DNA of 64,000 bases, taken from an uncultured Bacteroidales bacterium (GTDB lineage: Bacteria > Bacteroidota > Bacteroidia > Bacteroidales > Paludibacteraceae). The stretch is from NCBI GenBank assembly GCA_900317745.1, contig ONHW01000008.1, positions 62,001-126,000 of the forward strand, written 5' to 3'. Under the pieces are notes generated by a model, which was not told the origin of the DNA, ran no database searches, and saw only the letters and a program-made list of their open reading frames with translations. The stretch's first letter is position 1. The number at the start of each line of letters is the position of its first letter. This document shows positions 9,165 to 18,586 of this stretch, one piece after another. The position numbers and the translations under genes were made by a program.

Positions 9165-9195
9165 ATCCTATAATTGTTTTTGTTTCTTTCAATTT

Positions 9196-9819
9196 TCAGT
9201 TTTCACCTTTTAATTCGAGGTAGCGGGAGAGATATTTGCCGATGATATCGAACTCGATGTTTACCTCCGTACCCGGTTCGATGAACTTGAAGTTTGTGTT
9301 CTCGTAGGTGTACGGAATAATACAAACCGACACGTATCCGGTATCGCCCTGTACGTCGGGCTCGCATACGGTGAGGCTCACGCCGTTGATCGTCACTGAT
9401 CCTTTGTCCACACAGAAGTATCCGCGCTTGATCATCTCCGGCGTGGAGTGATAAGCAAAGCGGAAGTACCACGAGCCATCCGTCTCGCGCCGTTCCACGC
9501 AGGTGGCTTTCTGATCCACGTGCCCTTGTACGATATGTCCGTCCAGAGCCTTGTCCAAGGTCATGGCGCGCTCCAGATTGACAAAATCGCCTACCTTCAA
9601 TGCGTCAAGGTTAGTCAGACGCAGTGTCTCCTGCATAGCGGTGACGGTATAGGTGTCTTTGTCTGAAGACACAACAGTCAGACATACACCGTTATGGGCG
9701 ATCGACTGATCGATGCTGAACGCGTCACCGAACGGGTTGCGAAGTGTGAAATGTTTGTTGGTTTGCTCCTGGTCGATACGAACGACCTGAGCCATTGCTT
9801 CTACTATTCCGGAAAACAT
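9196..9819 (-). CDS. ribE: Riboflavin synthase, alpha subunit
   Basis: 207 residues forming two lumazine-binding repeats. It opens with the diagnostic MFSGIVE; the second half begins about residue 97 with GHIVQGHVDQ. The enzyme dismutates 6,7-dimethyl-8-ribityllumazine to riboflavin. Conserved NGVCLTV and NGVSLTV occur once in each half. ribD lies about 19 kb away at 28846, so the pathway is not clustered. No FMN riboswitch is seen upstream. Confidence 0.96.
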   Translation of the reverse strand: MFSGIVEAMAQVVRIDQEQTNKHFTLRNPFGDAFSIDQSIAHNGVCLTVVSSDKDTYTVTAMQETLRLTNLDALKVGDFVNLERAMTLDKALDGHIVQGHVDQKATCVERRETDGSWYFRFAYHSTPEMIKRGYFCVDKGSVTINGVSLTVCEPDVQGDTGYVSVCIIPYTYENTNFKFIEPGTEVNIEFDIIGKYLSRYLELKGEN

Positions 9820-9852
9820 AAAATTATTTACGATTTGTGATTTGTGATTTGT
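9820..9852. repeat. Micro-repeat spacer of ATTTGTG units
   Basis: TTTACGATTTGTGATTTGTGATT fills the gap between ribE and the second flippase. Related ATTTACG units recur at 48676-48719. Confidence 0.7.
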
Positions 9853-11301
9853 CTATTTTTTGAAGTATTTGCCTATCACGGGCAGGCCGCTGAGCGGAAA
9901 ATCCTTACGCACCAGTACAACCAGATAGAACACAAGCAGCAGTGTGCCTACACCCATCATAAGCCACATATTATGGATATAATACAGCCGCAGGGCGTAA
10001 TACACTGCCAGCAGACCGATAGTCAGCATTGTGTACAGACCTATACTCTTCAGGTCGTACGGGATAGGTGCTTTCTTTTGTCCGATAAAGAACGAGAGCT
10101 GCATGATCACAAAGTAACAAACGAGACTGCTGCCACAACTTGCCCAGTACCCGATAACCGGCACAAACACTACCTGCAGCACCAGCGTGATCACCAAGCC
10201 TATCAGCGAGAAGTAGGCACCCCACTTGGTTTCATCCGTCAGTTTGTACCAGAACGACAGGTTGAAATAGATACCTTGGAACACATACGTCCAAAGCACA
10301 ACGGGCACGATCTTCAGTCCCTCCCAGTAAGCACTGGACACGATATAGCGGAAGATATCCAGATAGAAGATCACACCCAACAGGATCAGGTACGAGAATA
10401 TGATGTAATACTTCATTGCATCGGCGTATGCCTCGACCGATTGTCTGTCCTTATGCTTGCTGAACACGAACGGCTCGTAGGCATAGCGGAACGCCTGGGT
10501 GAATATCATCATTACCATAGCCACCTTGAAGCACGCACCGTAGATGCCGAGTTGCGCCTGCGCATCTGCGCCGGTATAGAGGTAGGGGAAGAGTATCCGG
10601 TCGAGCGTTTGGTTCATTATTCCCGCTACGCCCAATACAAGCAGCGGCAAGGAGTATCTAAGCATCTGCCTGAGCACACTGCCGTCGAACCGACCGCCCT
10701 TGGGCAGCGTGAACGGCAGTAACACGAGTGTCTGAATGGTGGTGGCAAGTATGTTGCTCAGAAAGACGTAGAACACGTCGTTCTTACCCAGCACCACCAG
10801 AAACAGCAGGTTGAACGCTATGTTCAGCAGCACGAACAGCAGTTTGAGTCCGGCGAACAGCAGCGAGCGTTTCTGTTGCCTCAGATACGCAAACGGGATA
10901 CATGCAAACGCATCAATAGCCACCGTGACAAACATCATTGCCACGAACTCTGCATGGTCGGCGTAGCCCAACAATCCGGCTATAGGCTGCCTTAGCAGCA
11001 CCACCAGTGCCACAAACACTGCGCTGGAGGTCAGCAGGCAGAGAAAAGCCGTCTTATACACCGTAGGTGCATCCTGATCCTCGCGGTTGGCAAAGCGGAA
11101 GAAGCCTGTCTCCATGCCATACGTAAGAATCACCAGCAGCAGGGCTGTCCAGGCATAGAGGTTCGTTACTATACCATAATCAGCAGTCTGCTTGAGTACG
11201 TAAGTATAGAGCGGCACAAGCAGGTAGTTCAGAAACTTACCTACTATACTGCTTATTCCGTATATGGCGGTGTCCTTCGCCAAGGATTTCATCTCACTCA
11301 T
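9853..11301 (-). CDS. Polysaccharide flippase / MOP-family exporter
   Basis: About 482 residues with 12-14 hydrophobic segments. The N-terminus (SLAKDTAIYGISSIVGKFLNY) and the TYGMETGFFRF region are typical of Bacteroidetes lipopolysaccharide or capsule flippases. I chose the ATG at 11301, which overlaps the rsmI stop by 8 bp. A longer start at 11331 would add ten residues (KVESRKSKD) encoded by a micro-repeat inside the rsmI 3' end. The glycan substrate is unknown. Confidence 0.85.
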   Translation of the reverse strand: MSEMKSLAKDTAIYGISSIVGKFLNYLLVPLYTYVLKQTADYGIVTNLYAWTALLLVILTYGMETGFFRFANREDQDAPTVYKTAFLCLLTSSAVFVALVVLLRQPIAGLLGYADHAEFVAMMFVTVAIDAFACIPFAYLRQQKRSLLFAGLKLLFVLLNIAFNLLFLVVLGKNDVFYVFLSNILATTIQTLVLLPFTLPKGGRFDGSVLRQMLRYSLPLLVLGVAGIMNQTLDRILFPYLYTGADAQAQLGIYGACFKVAMVMMIFTQAFRYAYEPFVFSKHKDRQSVEAYADAMKYYIIFSYLILLGVIFYLDIFRYIVSSAYWEGLKIVPVVLWTYVFQGIYFNLSFWYKLTDETKWGAYFSLIGLVITLVLQVVFVPVIGYWASCGSSLVCYFVIMQLSFFIGQKKAPIPYDLKSIGLYTMLTIGLLAVYYALRLYYIHNMWLMMGVGTLLLVFYLVVLVRKDFPLSGLPVIGKYFKK

Positions 11302-11980
11302 ATCTTTCGACTTTCGACTTTCGACCTTCAACTATAATAACTATCTCTCCTTTGGGCGGTTGTTGCTTGAAGTGTTCGGCAAGTTCGGCGAGTGTGCCTC
11401 GCACGGTTTGCTCGAACATCTTGCTTATCTCGCGGCTGACGGATGCCTGGCGCTCGGCGCCTAACACTTCAGCCAGTTGCTCCAGCGTTTTCACGAGGCG
11501 GAAAGGTGACTCATAGATGATCATTGTATGATCCTGCTCCGCCAGCAGTTGCAGGCGTGTCTGCCTACCTTTCTTCTGCGGCAGGAACCCCTCGAAATAG
11601 AACCGTTCGCACGGCAGGCCCGAATCCACCAGTGCCGGCACGAACGCCGTAGCACCCGGCAGGCATTGCACCTCCACGCCTCGTGCCACACACGCTCTGA
11701 CAAGCATGAATCCCGGGTCGCTTATTCCCGGCGTACCTGCATCGCTGACCAGTGCCGCCTGTTCGCCGGCAGCAATCTGATCGGCTATACGTTCGCAGGT
11801 CTCGTGCTCGTTGAACTTGTGGTGCGCACGCAGCGGCGTATGGATATCGTAGTGCTTGAGCAGCACGGAGGTAGTACGCGTATCTTCCGCGTAGATCACA
11901 CTCACCTCACGCAACACCCGCAGGGCGCGCATGGTAATATCCTCCATATTTCCGACCGGTGTCGGTACTACATACAGCAT
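11294..11980 (-). CDS. rsmI: 16S rRNA (cytidine1402-2'-O)-methyltransferase
   Basis: 228 residues. TPVGNMEDIT, EDTRTT, SDAGTPGISDPG and LPGATAFV identify the SAM-dependent tetrapyrrole-methylase fold of RsmI. The last ten residues (GRKSKVERYE) are encoded by the CGAAAGT micro-repeat (11300-11330) and extend past the conserved end IVIIVE, so the stop codon appears to lie in repeat-derived DNA. Confidence 0.93.
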   Translation of the reverse strand: MLYVVPTPVGNMEDITMRALRVLREVSVIYAEDTRTTSVLLKHYDIHTPLRAHHKFNEHETCERIADQIAAGEQAALVSDAGTPGISDPGFMLVRACVARGVEVQCLPGATAFVPALVDSGLPCERFYFEGFLPQKKGRQTRLQLLAEQDHTMIIYESPFRLVKTLEQLAEVLGAERQASVSREISKMFEQTVRGTLAELAEHFKQQPPKGEIVIIVEGRKSKVERYE

Positions 11981-11982
11981 AT

Positions 11983-12059
11983 CTTCTATCTTCTATCAGC
12001 GTTAGCGGTCTGTCTTCTGTCAGCGAAGCGGTCTGTGCTCTGTCAGCGTTAGCGGTCTA
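11983..12059. repeat. Micro-repeat spacer (TCTGTCAGCGTTAGCGGTC family)
   Basis: Three tandem units of about 24 bp fill the junction between the 12061 gene and rsmI. They are members of the AGACCGCT/CTGTCAGCG family. Confidence 0.8.
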
Positions 12060-12060
12060 A

Positions 12061-12792
12061 TCACTGGAATCTGCGGCGCAGCACGTTCAGGAACAACTCG
12101 TAGGTAGGCGACTGCTTATCCCAGCCGAACTTGTCAACCAGTGCTACCGCCTCATCAAGGGAGTGCAGGTTGTTGAGTTCGGTGAGTGTCTGCTGCAGTT
12201 TCTCTGCATTGCCTCCGAACAGTTCGCGCTGGAACAGGAACCTGTCGCCTATGGATACCGCCTGACGGATGTCCGTCACGGGTGTGCCAAACAGCGAGGT
12301 CTGCAGCGGTGCATGCGGTGCTTCGGGTTTGGGTTGCTCTGCCACAGGCTGTTCAACCTTGGGCTGCTCTGCAGCAGGTTCGGGCTGTGGCTGCTCAACC
12401 ACCGGTTCGGGAGCAGGTTGTTCTACTACTTGCTCGGGCTGCGGCTCGGGTTCGGCAACAGGCTCCGGCTGTGGTGCCGGTTCGGGCTCTGCGGCAGGTG
12501 TCTCCTGCGGCAGTTCAACCGTTGCTTCTTCATCCTCGGGATAAACGAGTTCTACCTCCACATCCGGTTCGGCTGTAACTTGTACACCTTCTTTCAGCAT
12601 CTGTTTGATCGATTCTATGTTCTCGCTCAGTGCAGGCAGAACCTGCAGTACGGAGTTAAGATTATCGTTCATGTCAGCCAGACGCTGGTCTTTTTCAGCC
12701 AAGCGTTGCTCCAAGGCTGCGATCTTTGCGTCCTGGGCAGCCAGACGTGCCTCCAGGGCTTGGAAATATTGAATCAGTTCGTTCATAATCAT
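12061..12792 (-). CDS. Conserved Bacteroidetes-type protein: coiled coil, Pro/Glu linker, C-terminal helical domain
   Basis: 243 residues with no assigned function. Residues 5-65 are heptad-like (LEARLAAQDAKIAALEQRLA). Residues about 70-165 are a low-complexity linker of PEP, PQPE and EQP repeats. The C-terminal 75 residues (DIRQAVSIGDRFLFQRELFGG onwards) resemble a small domain I associate with uncharacterised Bacteroidetes proteins. No signal peptide is seen. A start at the third codon (12786) is equally possible. It lies between the peptide transporter and rsmI. Confidence 0.8.
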   Translation of the reverse strand: MIMNELIQYFQALEARLAAQDAKIAALEQRLAEKDQRLADMNDNLNSVLQVLPALSENIESIKQMLKEGVQVTAEPDVEVELVYPEDEEATVELPQETPAAEPEPAPQPEPVAEPEPQPEQVVEQPAPEPVVEQPQPEPAAEQPKVEQPVAEQPKPEAPHAPLQTSLFGTPVTDIRQAVSIGDRFLFQRELFGGNAEKLQQTLTELNNLHSLDEAVALVDKFGWDKQSPTYELFLNVLRRRFQ

Positions 12793-12824
12793 TAAACTCT
12801 AAACACTAAACTCTCAACACTCAA

Positions 12825-14363
12825 CTACTTCGTTGCTTCTTCCAGTTTGCGCATCATAGCAAACATGAACAGTGCCGACACGGCGCATACGCCGATGAAT
12901 ACCGACCACGTGCCCCAGAGCGGCAACTTCTCCCAAAGTGACGAACCAACCGATACGAGGAAGTTACCCACGGCTGTAGCCACAAACCAGAAGCCCATCA
13001 GCATACCTTTGTACTGCGGCGGTGCAACCTTGCTGACGAACGATATACCCATCGGGCTGAGCAGCAGTTCGGCAAAGGTAAGAATCAGATAGGTGAAGAT
13101 CAGCACGTTCGGGTTGACGAGTGTGCGCTCGTCCAAACCGAGCGTAGCCTGTACGGCAGGTGAGTTGAGGTTGAGCGAGCAGGCGGCGATGAATACGTAC
13201 GCCAGTGCTGCCACCACCATGCCGTAAGCAATCTTACGCGGAGCGCTGGGCTCTTTGCCTTTGGCTGCCAGTGCGCCGAACACTGCCATAGAGATAGGTG
13301 TCAGTGCTACCACATAGAACGGGTTGAACTGCTGGAAGATAGGAGCGGATATACCGATCTCTGCAGGGTGGTGGAAGTACTTGTATGCCAGTGCACCGAT
13401 CACGGCTACGCCTACGCAACCCCAGATCGTCTTGGCTTTTTGGGTGTTCTTGCCGAACACGCCGAACAGAGCATATACCAGAATAGCTACGAGCACCAGA
13501 TTGATGATATCGAATGCCATGGTCTGTACGCCGGTTACGGTCGGGGTGACGAACTCATTGGCAAAATATGTGAGCGTTAAGCCGTTCTGGTGGAAAGCCA
13601 TCCAGAAGAAGATCACCACGGCAAACACCATGAACAGCGCGATCATACGTTTCTTTGTCTGCTCGGGGCTGAGCGGCTCCACCTGTGCACCGCCGGCAGC
13701 AGCCTGCTGCTTGGCAGTGTTCTCCACGTGCTTGAACCACGGGCGGCAAGCGTAGTAGATGATTATACTCAGTACCAGCGAGGCGCAAGCCACCATGAAT
13801 GCGAAGTGATAACTGTCGTTCACGCTGTACCCCAGCGACTGTTGTGCCCACGCCATGATCTTCACGGCTGCTGTCGGGGCGAACATTGCACCGATGTTGA
13901 TTGCCATATAGAACAGCGAGAATGCTGCATCGCGGCGGTCGGCGTACTTCGGATCGTCGTACAGGTTGCCTACCATCACTTGCAGGTTGCCTTTGAACAG
14001 ACCTGTGCCCAGCGAGATGAACAGCAACGCTGCCAGCATAGCGGTCATGGCTACGCCCACATTGCCGCTCTCCACGCCACCGAGAGGTATAGCTAACAGT
14101 ACGTAGCCGAGGAACATGATCAGAATACCGATCGTCACGCACTTGCCGTAGCCGATCTTGTCAGCCACTATACCGCCAATCAGCGGCAGGAAATACACGA
14201 ACGCCAGAAAGCCGGAGTAGATGTATCCGGCAGCTTCTGCCGACAGACCGAAGTTAGCACGCAGGAAGAGTGCAAATACTGCGAGCATGGTGTAGTAACC
14301 GAACCGCTCGCCTGTGTTGGCTAATGCCAGGGCAAAGAGCCCTTTGGGTTGATTGTCAAACAT
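12825..14363 (-). CDS. Proton-dependent oligopeptide transporter (POT/PTR2 family)
   Basis: 512 residues with about 14 membrane segments. The family motif NTGERFGYYTM is at residues 16-26 and GxxxADKIGYGK follows. This inner-membrane protein imports di- and tripeptides with protons. A large hydrophilic loop around residue 215 (KQQAAAGGAQVEPLSPEQ) separates the two halves. The 140-bp upstream region has AT-rich spacer sequence and no clear -7 box. Confidence 0.93.
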   Translation of the reverse strand: MFDNQPKGLFALALANTGERFGYYTMLAVFALFLRANFGLSAEAAGYIYSGFLAFVYFLPLIGGIVADKIGYGKCVTIGILIMFLGYVLLAIPLGGVESGNVGVAMTAMLAALLFISLGTGLFKGNLQVMVGNLYDDPKYADRRDAAFSLFYMAINIGAMFAPTAAVKIMAWAQQSLGYSVNDSYHFAFMVACASLVLSIIIYYACRPWFKHVENTAKQQAAAGGAQVEPLSPEQTKKRMIALFMVFAVVIFFWMAFHQNGLTLTYFANEFVTPTVTGVQTMAFDIINLVLVAILVYALFGVFGKNTQKAKTIWGCVGVAVIGALAYKYFHHPAEIGISAPIFQQFNPFYVVALTPISMAVFGALAAKGKEPSAPRKIAYGMVVAALAYVFIAACSLNLNSPAVQATLGLDERTLVNPNVLIFTYLILTFAELLLSPMGISFVSKVAPPQYKGMLMGFWFVATAVGNFLVSVGSSLWEKLPLWGTWSVFIGVCAVSALFMFAMMRKLEEATK

Positions 14364-14503
14364 ACTATGTAATTTTTAATTTTATTTTTCTTACCCATTT
14401 TATCTTGATTTACTGATTTGTCTTGAGCAGATTTGTGTTTTCTTATGAGGGAGTTATGTGGTTCATAATGACCGAACGAAAAACGCAAAGATGCCAAGAG
14501 AAA

Positions 14504-15517
14504 TCATAAATCTACATAATGCCGCCAATGGTGTATATCCGGCACGCGTGCATATTGCACGTCGCGGATGGCTTGGTAGAGCCGCTCGCAAACCGGTCCG
14601 GCTTGTTCACCGTACTCGTATATCTTGCCGCTATCCGGGTCGATGATCCGTGAGATAGGCGATATAGCCGCGCCTGTACCGCAGGAGGCGGCTTCCTTAA
14701 ACTCGCCGAGTTCTTCCACCGGTATCTTTCTGCGCTCAACCTGTATGCCCAGGTCGCCGCACAGGATCATCAGGCTGTCGTTGATGATACTCGGCAGGAT
14801 AGACCGTGAGGCGGGCGTGACGTATGTGTTGTTCTTCACAAGGAAGATATTCGCTCCGCCGCACTCGTCGAGGTACTTGTGCTCCTCGCTGTCGAGGAAT
14901 AGCACGCCCATGCCTTGCTCGTGCGCAGGTTCGGTGGCGCGGAAGGAAGAAGCGTAGTTGCCGCCTACTTTCCACTGACCTGTACCTAACGGTGCAGCAC
15001 GATCGACATGCCGGTTGATGATAAACGGCGTTGTGCCGAATCCTGCGGGGAAGTACGGTCCTATAGGCGTCACCACCACGCAGAACTCAAACTCGTGCGC
15101 AGGGCTCACTCCTACCTTAGGTGTTGTGCCGAACAGGATAGGGCGGATGTAGAGTGTCGCGCCGGTCTCGTACGGTGGCAGATAGTCGATGTTCTTACGC
15201 ACTGCGAGTTCGCAGGCTTCGATGAACAGTTCGGTCGGCACGGGTGCCATGTACATTGCTTCCGCCGACTGCTGCATGCGGTGTGCGTTCATCTCCGGAC
15301 GGAAAATACTCACCTTGCCGTCCACGGTGCGATACGCTTTCAGTCCCTCAAACGCCTGTTGGGCGTACTGCAACGCTGCTGCGGCTGCGTGCAAAGGGAT
15401 AGTGGGGTCAGTTGTCGCGTAGGGTTTGCTCCAACTGCCGTTTGCATAATGACTTCTGACAATATAATCCGTAGGCGTGTACGAAAATGTCAGGTGTGTC
15501 CAATCAATATCTTTCAT
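14504..15517 (-). CDS. ilvE: Branched-chain amino acid aminotransferase
   Basis: 337 residues, fold-type IV PLP enzyme. K183 in GTGQWKVGGNYAS is the expected Schiff-base lysine; FEGLKAYRT and ASCGTGAAISPI line the active site. It makes Leu, Ile and Val from their 2-oxo acids with glutamate. The downstream 140 bp to the transporter gene holds no gene. Confidence 0.95.
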   Translation of the reverse strand: MKDIDWTHLTFSYTPTDYIVRSHYANGSWSKPYATTDPTIPLHAAAAALQYAQQAFEGLKAYRTVDGKVSIFRPEMNAHRMQQSAEAMYMAPVPTELFIEACELAVRKNIDYLPPYETGATLYIRPILFGTTPKVGVSPAHEFEFCVVVTPIGPYFPAGFGTTPFIINRHVDRAAPLGTGQWKVGGNYASSFRATEPAHEQGMGVLFLDSEEHKYLDECGGANIFLVKNNTYVTPASRSILPSIINDSLMILCGDLGIQVERRKIPVEELGEFKEAASCGTGAAISPISRIIDPDSGKIYEYGEQAGPVCERLYQAIRDVQYARVPDIHHWRHYVDL

Positions 15518-15518
15518 A

Positions 15519-15579
15519 TCAAGACCCTTCCCCAGCCCTCCCCTCGCAGGGGAGGGAGTGAATGGTGTTATGTTAAGTG
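15519..15579. repeat. GC-rich palindromic element plus TTATGTTAAGTG spacer
   Basis: CCCTCCCCTCGCAGGGGAGGG (about 15537-15557) is an interrupted palindrome of the same family as 27227-27272 and the inserts in the WbqC-family gene, dapB, prmC and the NfnSL gene. It fills the junction between the WbqC-family gene and ilvE. Confidence 0.75.
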
Positions 15580-16149
15580 TTATATATTATATGTTTCCGG
15601 TCCGCGATCCATGAGCGCGTCCAGAATGCTTGTTCCGTTGCCCCAGTATGGCTCCAAGTCTGCCTGCATAAACTGCTCCGTGTATCCGATTCCTTGTTCC
15701 GAACCCTCTCCTCTGAGAGGGGAGTCGGAGGGGTGTCCTTGGGGTCTCTTGTTCTCCAGCAGGCTGACTATCACCTCGTGCAATCCGTCGTTGAGATCGA
15801 TGAGCCATTTTGTTTCCCGTTCATAGAACGGTGCGAAATAGTCAGCGTAGTAGTCCCAGTACGGTGACTTGCCGTAGGCACTCTTCAGTGCCATCCAGTG
15901 TTGGTGCTGCCAGTGTTGCTGATAACTGATCTGCACGTCACGTGTCAACTGCTTGTGTTCCACCTTCAATACAGGTACAGTGAGTATCACCTCGTGCCCT
16001 TGTGCGTCGTGAATGAGACACCTGTTTCTGTACGTCTGCTTGACAAACGACTCCTGCACCTCAATCAGCACCTGTTCGTTGGCGCGCCTGGCAGCGAAGA
16101 ATGCTTCGTACCACGCCTCAGGAGCCATATATGCTGTAGGAAGAATCAA
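15580..16149 (-). CDS. WbqC-family protein
   Basis: 189 residues resembling the WbqC family, often found in polysaccharide or lepB neighbourhoods, function not established. Conserved features seen include the N-terminal PTAYMAP, KQTYRNRCLI, and HWMALKSAYGKSPYWDYY. Residues 134-152 (GHPSDSPLRGEGSEQG) interrupt the fold and are encoded by a GC-rich palindromic repeat at 15693-15752. The gene lies just downstream of lepB. Confidence 0.8.
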   Translation of the reverse strand: MILPTAYMAPEAWYEAFFAARRANEQVLIEVQESFVKQTYRNRCLIHDAQGHEVILTVPVLKVEHKQLTRDVQISYQQHWQHQHWMALKSAYGKSPYWDYYADYFAPFYERETKWLIDLNDGLHEVIVSLLENKRPQGHPSDSPLRGEGSEQGIGYTEQFMQADLEPYWGNGTSILDALMDRGPETYNI

Positions 16150-16183
16150 TGTTTGATGTTTGATTTTTAATTTTTAATTCATT

Positions 16184-17608
16184 CTACCGCATATCGTGCT
16201 TTCCAAGGCGGGAAAAGCGGATAGAATGCGTATCTTTATCTATACTGAGCCACACGAAGATCGGCTGGCCGACAATATGATCTTCGGGCACAAATCCCCA
16301 GTAGCGGCTATCGGCGCTGTTATGGCGGTTGTCGCCCTGCATCCAATAGTAATCCATTTTGAACGTATATTCCTCGCCTATACGTATGGGCTGGAACTCG
16401 TAGGCGTCGGCTATGCGCTTGTATATCCAGTAGTTCTGCTCGGTGATCATCACCCGGTCGCCCTTGCGCGGGATATAGATCGGTCCGTAGTTGTCGCGTG
16501 TCCACTCGTTATGCCCGAGCGGATAGACTGCACCGCCGTTCTGCGAAGGTTCAAGAATGATTTCGGTTACGTGCGGGTTCTTCTCCAGTTGCTCTTTCAT
16601 CGCTTTGGTCAGCGGAAAATGATAGATACCTGCTTCGACCATGATACGGTCGTCCATACTGATGCCCACCTTGTCGAGATAGGATTTGGTGAGCACGTGT
16701 CCGTCGGTCCGAACGAAATAGTTGAGTTGCGCAAACTCATGTGTCGGCTCCTGTATCCACCCGCTACTTTTCACTTCTGAACGCTCTGTTTCTCTCAACT
16801 CTAAACTCTCAGCGCTCAACTTCGTATAAATCACGTTATCCACGATCTTCAGGCTGTCGCCGGGTGTGCCTACGCAGCGCTTGACATAGTTCTCGCGGCG
16901 GTCAACGGGACGCACAACTATATCGCCGAATATATCCTTGCGGTTGTGCACAACGTTTCTTCCCTGATAGTAGCATAGCGTGTAATAGTCGGGGTTCTGG
17001 ATCTTCGTGCAGACGGTATCGCCGGCGGGGAAGTTGAACACGACTATATCGCCTTTCTGGGGTGTTTTCCATCCGGCGAGACGTTTGTATTCCCAATGCG
17101 GGTTATCGAAGTAACTCTTGCCACCACCGAGCCACTGGGGGAACGTATGTTGCACGAGGGGCATTGAGAGAGGAGTCTGCGGCACGCGTGCACCGTAGCC
17201 CATCTTGGAGACATAGAGGAAGTCGCCCACGCGGAGCGTTTTTTCGAGCGAGGAGGACGGAATCTGGTAGTTCTGGAAGATATAGATGTTGATAAAATAC
17301 ACCGCCACCAGTGCAAACACGATAGCATCTATCCACGAGAAGATAGTGTACAGCAATGCGTTCCCGGCTTTCGACTTTCGACTATCGTCTTTCGACTCCT
17401 CCGGTTTGTACTTCTTCCACCAGCTCCAGGGGATATATTTGGTGGTGAACATATCGGCTATCAGCGGCAGCAGTAGCAGCCACCACAGACTTTTCCAGTC
17501 GCCCCATGCTACCCAAATGACAAATGCTATATACAGCGTGCACCATATACCTGCACGCACCCATCCTCCGGTTGTTACTTCACGTATTCGTTCGTTAAAT
17601 GATTTCAT
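16184..17608 (-). CDS. lepB: Signal peptidase I, large Bacteroidetes form
   Basis: 474 residues. Two to three N-terminal membrane segments precede the periplasmic catalytic domain. Probable nucleophile S120 lies in IPSSSLEKTLRVGDFL and general base K243 in NYVKRCVGTPGD; the C-terminal box is GDNRHNSADSRYWG. It removes signal peptides from exported proteins. Two segments look inserted: residues 70-80 (ESKDDSRKSK, DNA 17367-17397) and 264-282 (DNA about 16770-16821), both encoded by micro-repeat families also found between genes. Confidence 0.93.
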   Translation of the reverse strand: MKSFNERIREVTTGGWVRAGIWCTLYIAFVIWVAWGDWKSLWWLLLLPLIADMFTTKYIPWSWWKKYKPEESKDDSRKSKAGNALLYTIFSWIDAIVFALVAVYFINIYIFQNYQIPSSSLEKTLRVGDFLYVSKMGYGARVPQTPLSMPLVQHTFPQWLGGGKSYFDNPHWEYKRLAGWKTPQKGDIVVFNFPAGDTVCTKIQNPDYYTLCYYQGRNVVHNRKDIFGDIVVRPVDRRENYVKRCVGTPGDSLKIVDNVIYTKLSAESLELRETERSEVKSSGWIQEPTHEFAQLNYFVRTDGHVLTKSYLDKVGISMDDRIMVEAGIYHFPLTKAMKEQLEKNPHVTEIILEPSQNGGAVYPLGHNEWTRDNYGPIYIPRKGDRVMITEQNYWIYKRIADAYEFQPIRIGEEYTFKMDYYWMQGDNRHNSADSRYWGFVPEDHIVGQPIFVWLSIDKDTHSIRFSRLGKHDMR

Positions 17609-17657
17609 TCTGTTTTTTTAGTTTAGCGTTGAGTGTTTAGTGTTTAGTGTTGAACTC
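17609..17657. repeat. GTTTAGTGTTGAG micro-repeat spacer
   Basis: TTTAGCGTTGAGTGTTTAGT and following units fill the dapB-lepB junction. The same GTTGAG/GTTTAG family appears at 12793-12824, 18535-18590, 27201-27229 and 32138-32200, and inside dapB and lepB. Confidence 0.85.
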
Positions 17658-18407
17658 TCAAACTTTCAAACCTTCCAACCCGAGCACCTCATTCATGCTG
17701 TGCCAGCCTGTTTTGCCGCGTAGCCACTCGGCAGCGAGCACTGCGCCGAGCGCGAATCCCTGTCGTGATTTGGCTTCGTGGCGCAGGGTGAGTATATCCG
17801 CCTCGCTCTCCCATCGCACCTCATGTATGCCGGGCACTTCGCCTTCACGTATTGACGTGATGGGTACATTTCCCACACACTCCCCGTTGAGACGGGTATT
17901 GTCTCCCTCTTTTGAGAAGAGGGTCGGGGAGATGTTTTCCGCCAAAGTCTTGGCTGTGCCCGAGGGCGCGTCGAGTTTGTGGATATGATGCACCTCGGTG
18001 ATAGAGGGTTGGTACCCACCTGTGTTATGCAATAACTGTGCCAGATACTTGTTGACGGCAAATAATATGTTCACGCCAATGCTGTAGTTGCTGCTCCAGA
18101 TCACGCCGGGGAGCTCGTTGAGTGTTGAGCGTTGAGTGTTGAGTGTTGCTTTCAATCCTTCGACATCCCAGCCGGTAGTGCCGCTGACGACCGGCACGCC
18201 TTGTGCGAGGGCAGCACGGACGTTCTGTTCGGCAGCCTCGGGGCGAGTGAACTCGATCGCCACATCCGCGCTGCGGAATGCGGGGCTGTCAAAAGTTTGC
18301 GGGGAGGTCAACGGATCAATGACGCAAACGATCTCGTGCCCGCGCGAGAGGGCGACGGATTCGATCATCCGTCCCATTTTGCCATATCCGATAAGAGCTA
18401 TTTTCAT
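17658..18407 (-). CDS. dapB: 4-hydroxy-tetrahydrodipicolinate reductase
   Basis: 249 residues from the ATG at 18407; upstream codons are excluded because the promoter lies at 18464-18494. The Rossmann start MKIALIGYGKMGRMIE binds NAD(P)H; EVHHIHKLDAPSGTA (H140/H141, K144) is the catalytic motif. It acts in lysine/diaminopimelate synthesis. Two in-frame inserts are visible: residues 87-97 (ATLNTQRSTLN, DNA 18116-18149) and 159-173 (DNA about 17880-17935), from two different repeat families. Confidence 0.94.
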   Translation of the reverse strand: MKIALIGYGKMGRMIESVALSRGHEIVCVIDPLTSPQTFDSPAFRSADVAIEFTRPEAAEQNVRAALAQGVPVVSGTTGWDVEGLKATLNTQRSTLNELPGVIWSSNYSIGVNILFAVNKYLAQLLHNTGGYQPSITEVHHIHKLDAPSGTAKTLAENISPTLFSKEGDNTRLNGECVGNVPITSIREGEVPGIHEVRWESEADILTLRHEAKSRQGFALGAVLAAEWLRGKTGWHSMNEVLGLEGLKV

Positions 18408-18463
18408 TATGCAAATGCGTTGTACGAGCGTGCGCGAACACCTGTGCGCACACAAAAAGCCTA

Positions 18464-18494
18464 CAAAGGTAATAAAAAAAATGCACATTTGCAA
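18464..18494 (-). promoter_or_regulatory. -33/-7 promoter of dapB
   Basis: Minus strand TTGCAAA (18494-18488), 16 bp, TACCTTTG (18471-18464). It fixes the dapB start at 18407 and implies a dapB-lepB-WbqC-ilvE transcript. Confidence 0.85.
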
Positions 18495-18534
18495 ACTTTT
18501 CCGCAGAAAAATTACAAAGATGTGCATTTTTTTA

Positions 18535-18586
18535 TGTTGAGTGTTTAGAGTTGAGTGTTTAGAGTTTAGCGTTTAGCGTTTAACGT
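18535..18586. repeat. GTTGAGTGTTTAGAG micro-repeat tract after sulP
   Basis: Seven or eight imperfect units (GTTTAGAG, GTTGAGTG, GTTTAGCG) run from just after the SulP stop codon towards the dapB promoter. Confidence 0.85.

Noticed and set aside
12163-12795. Cys/Phe/Leu-rich plus-strand frame
   Set aside because: It is the antisense of the Pro/Glu-rich linker of the 12061-12792 gene.
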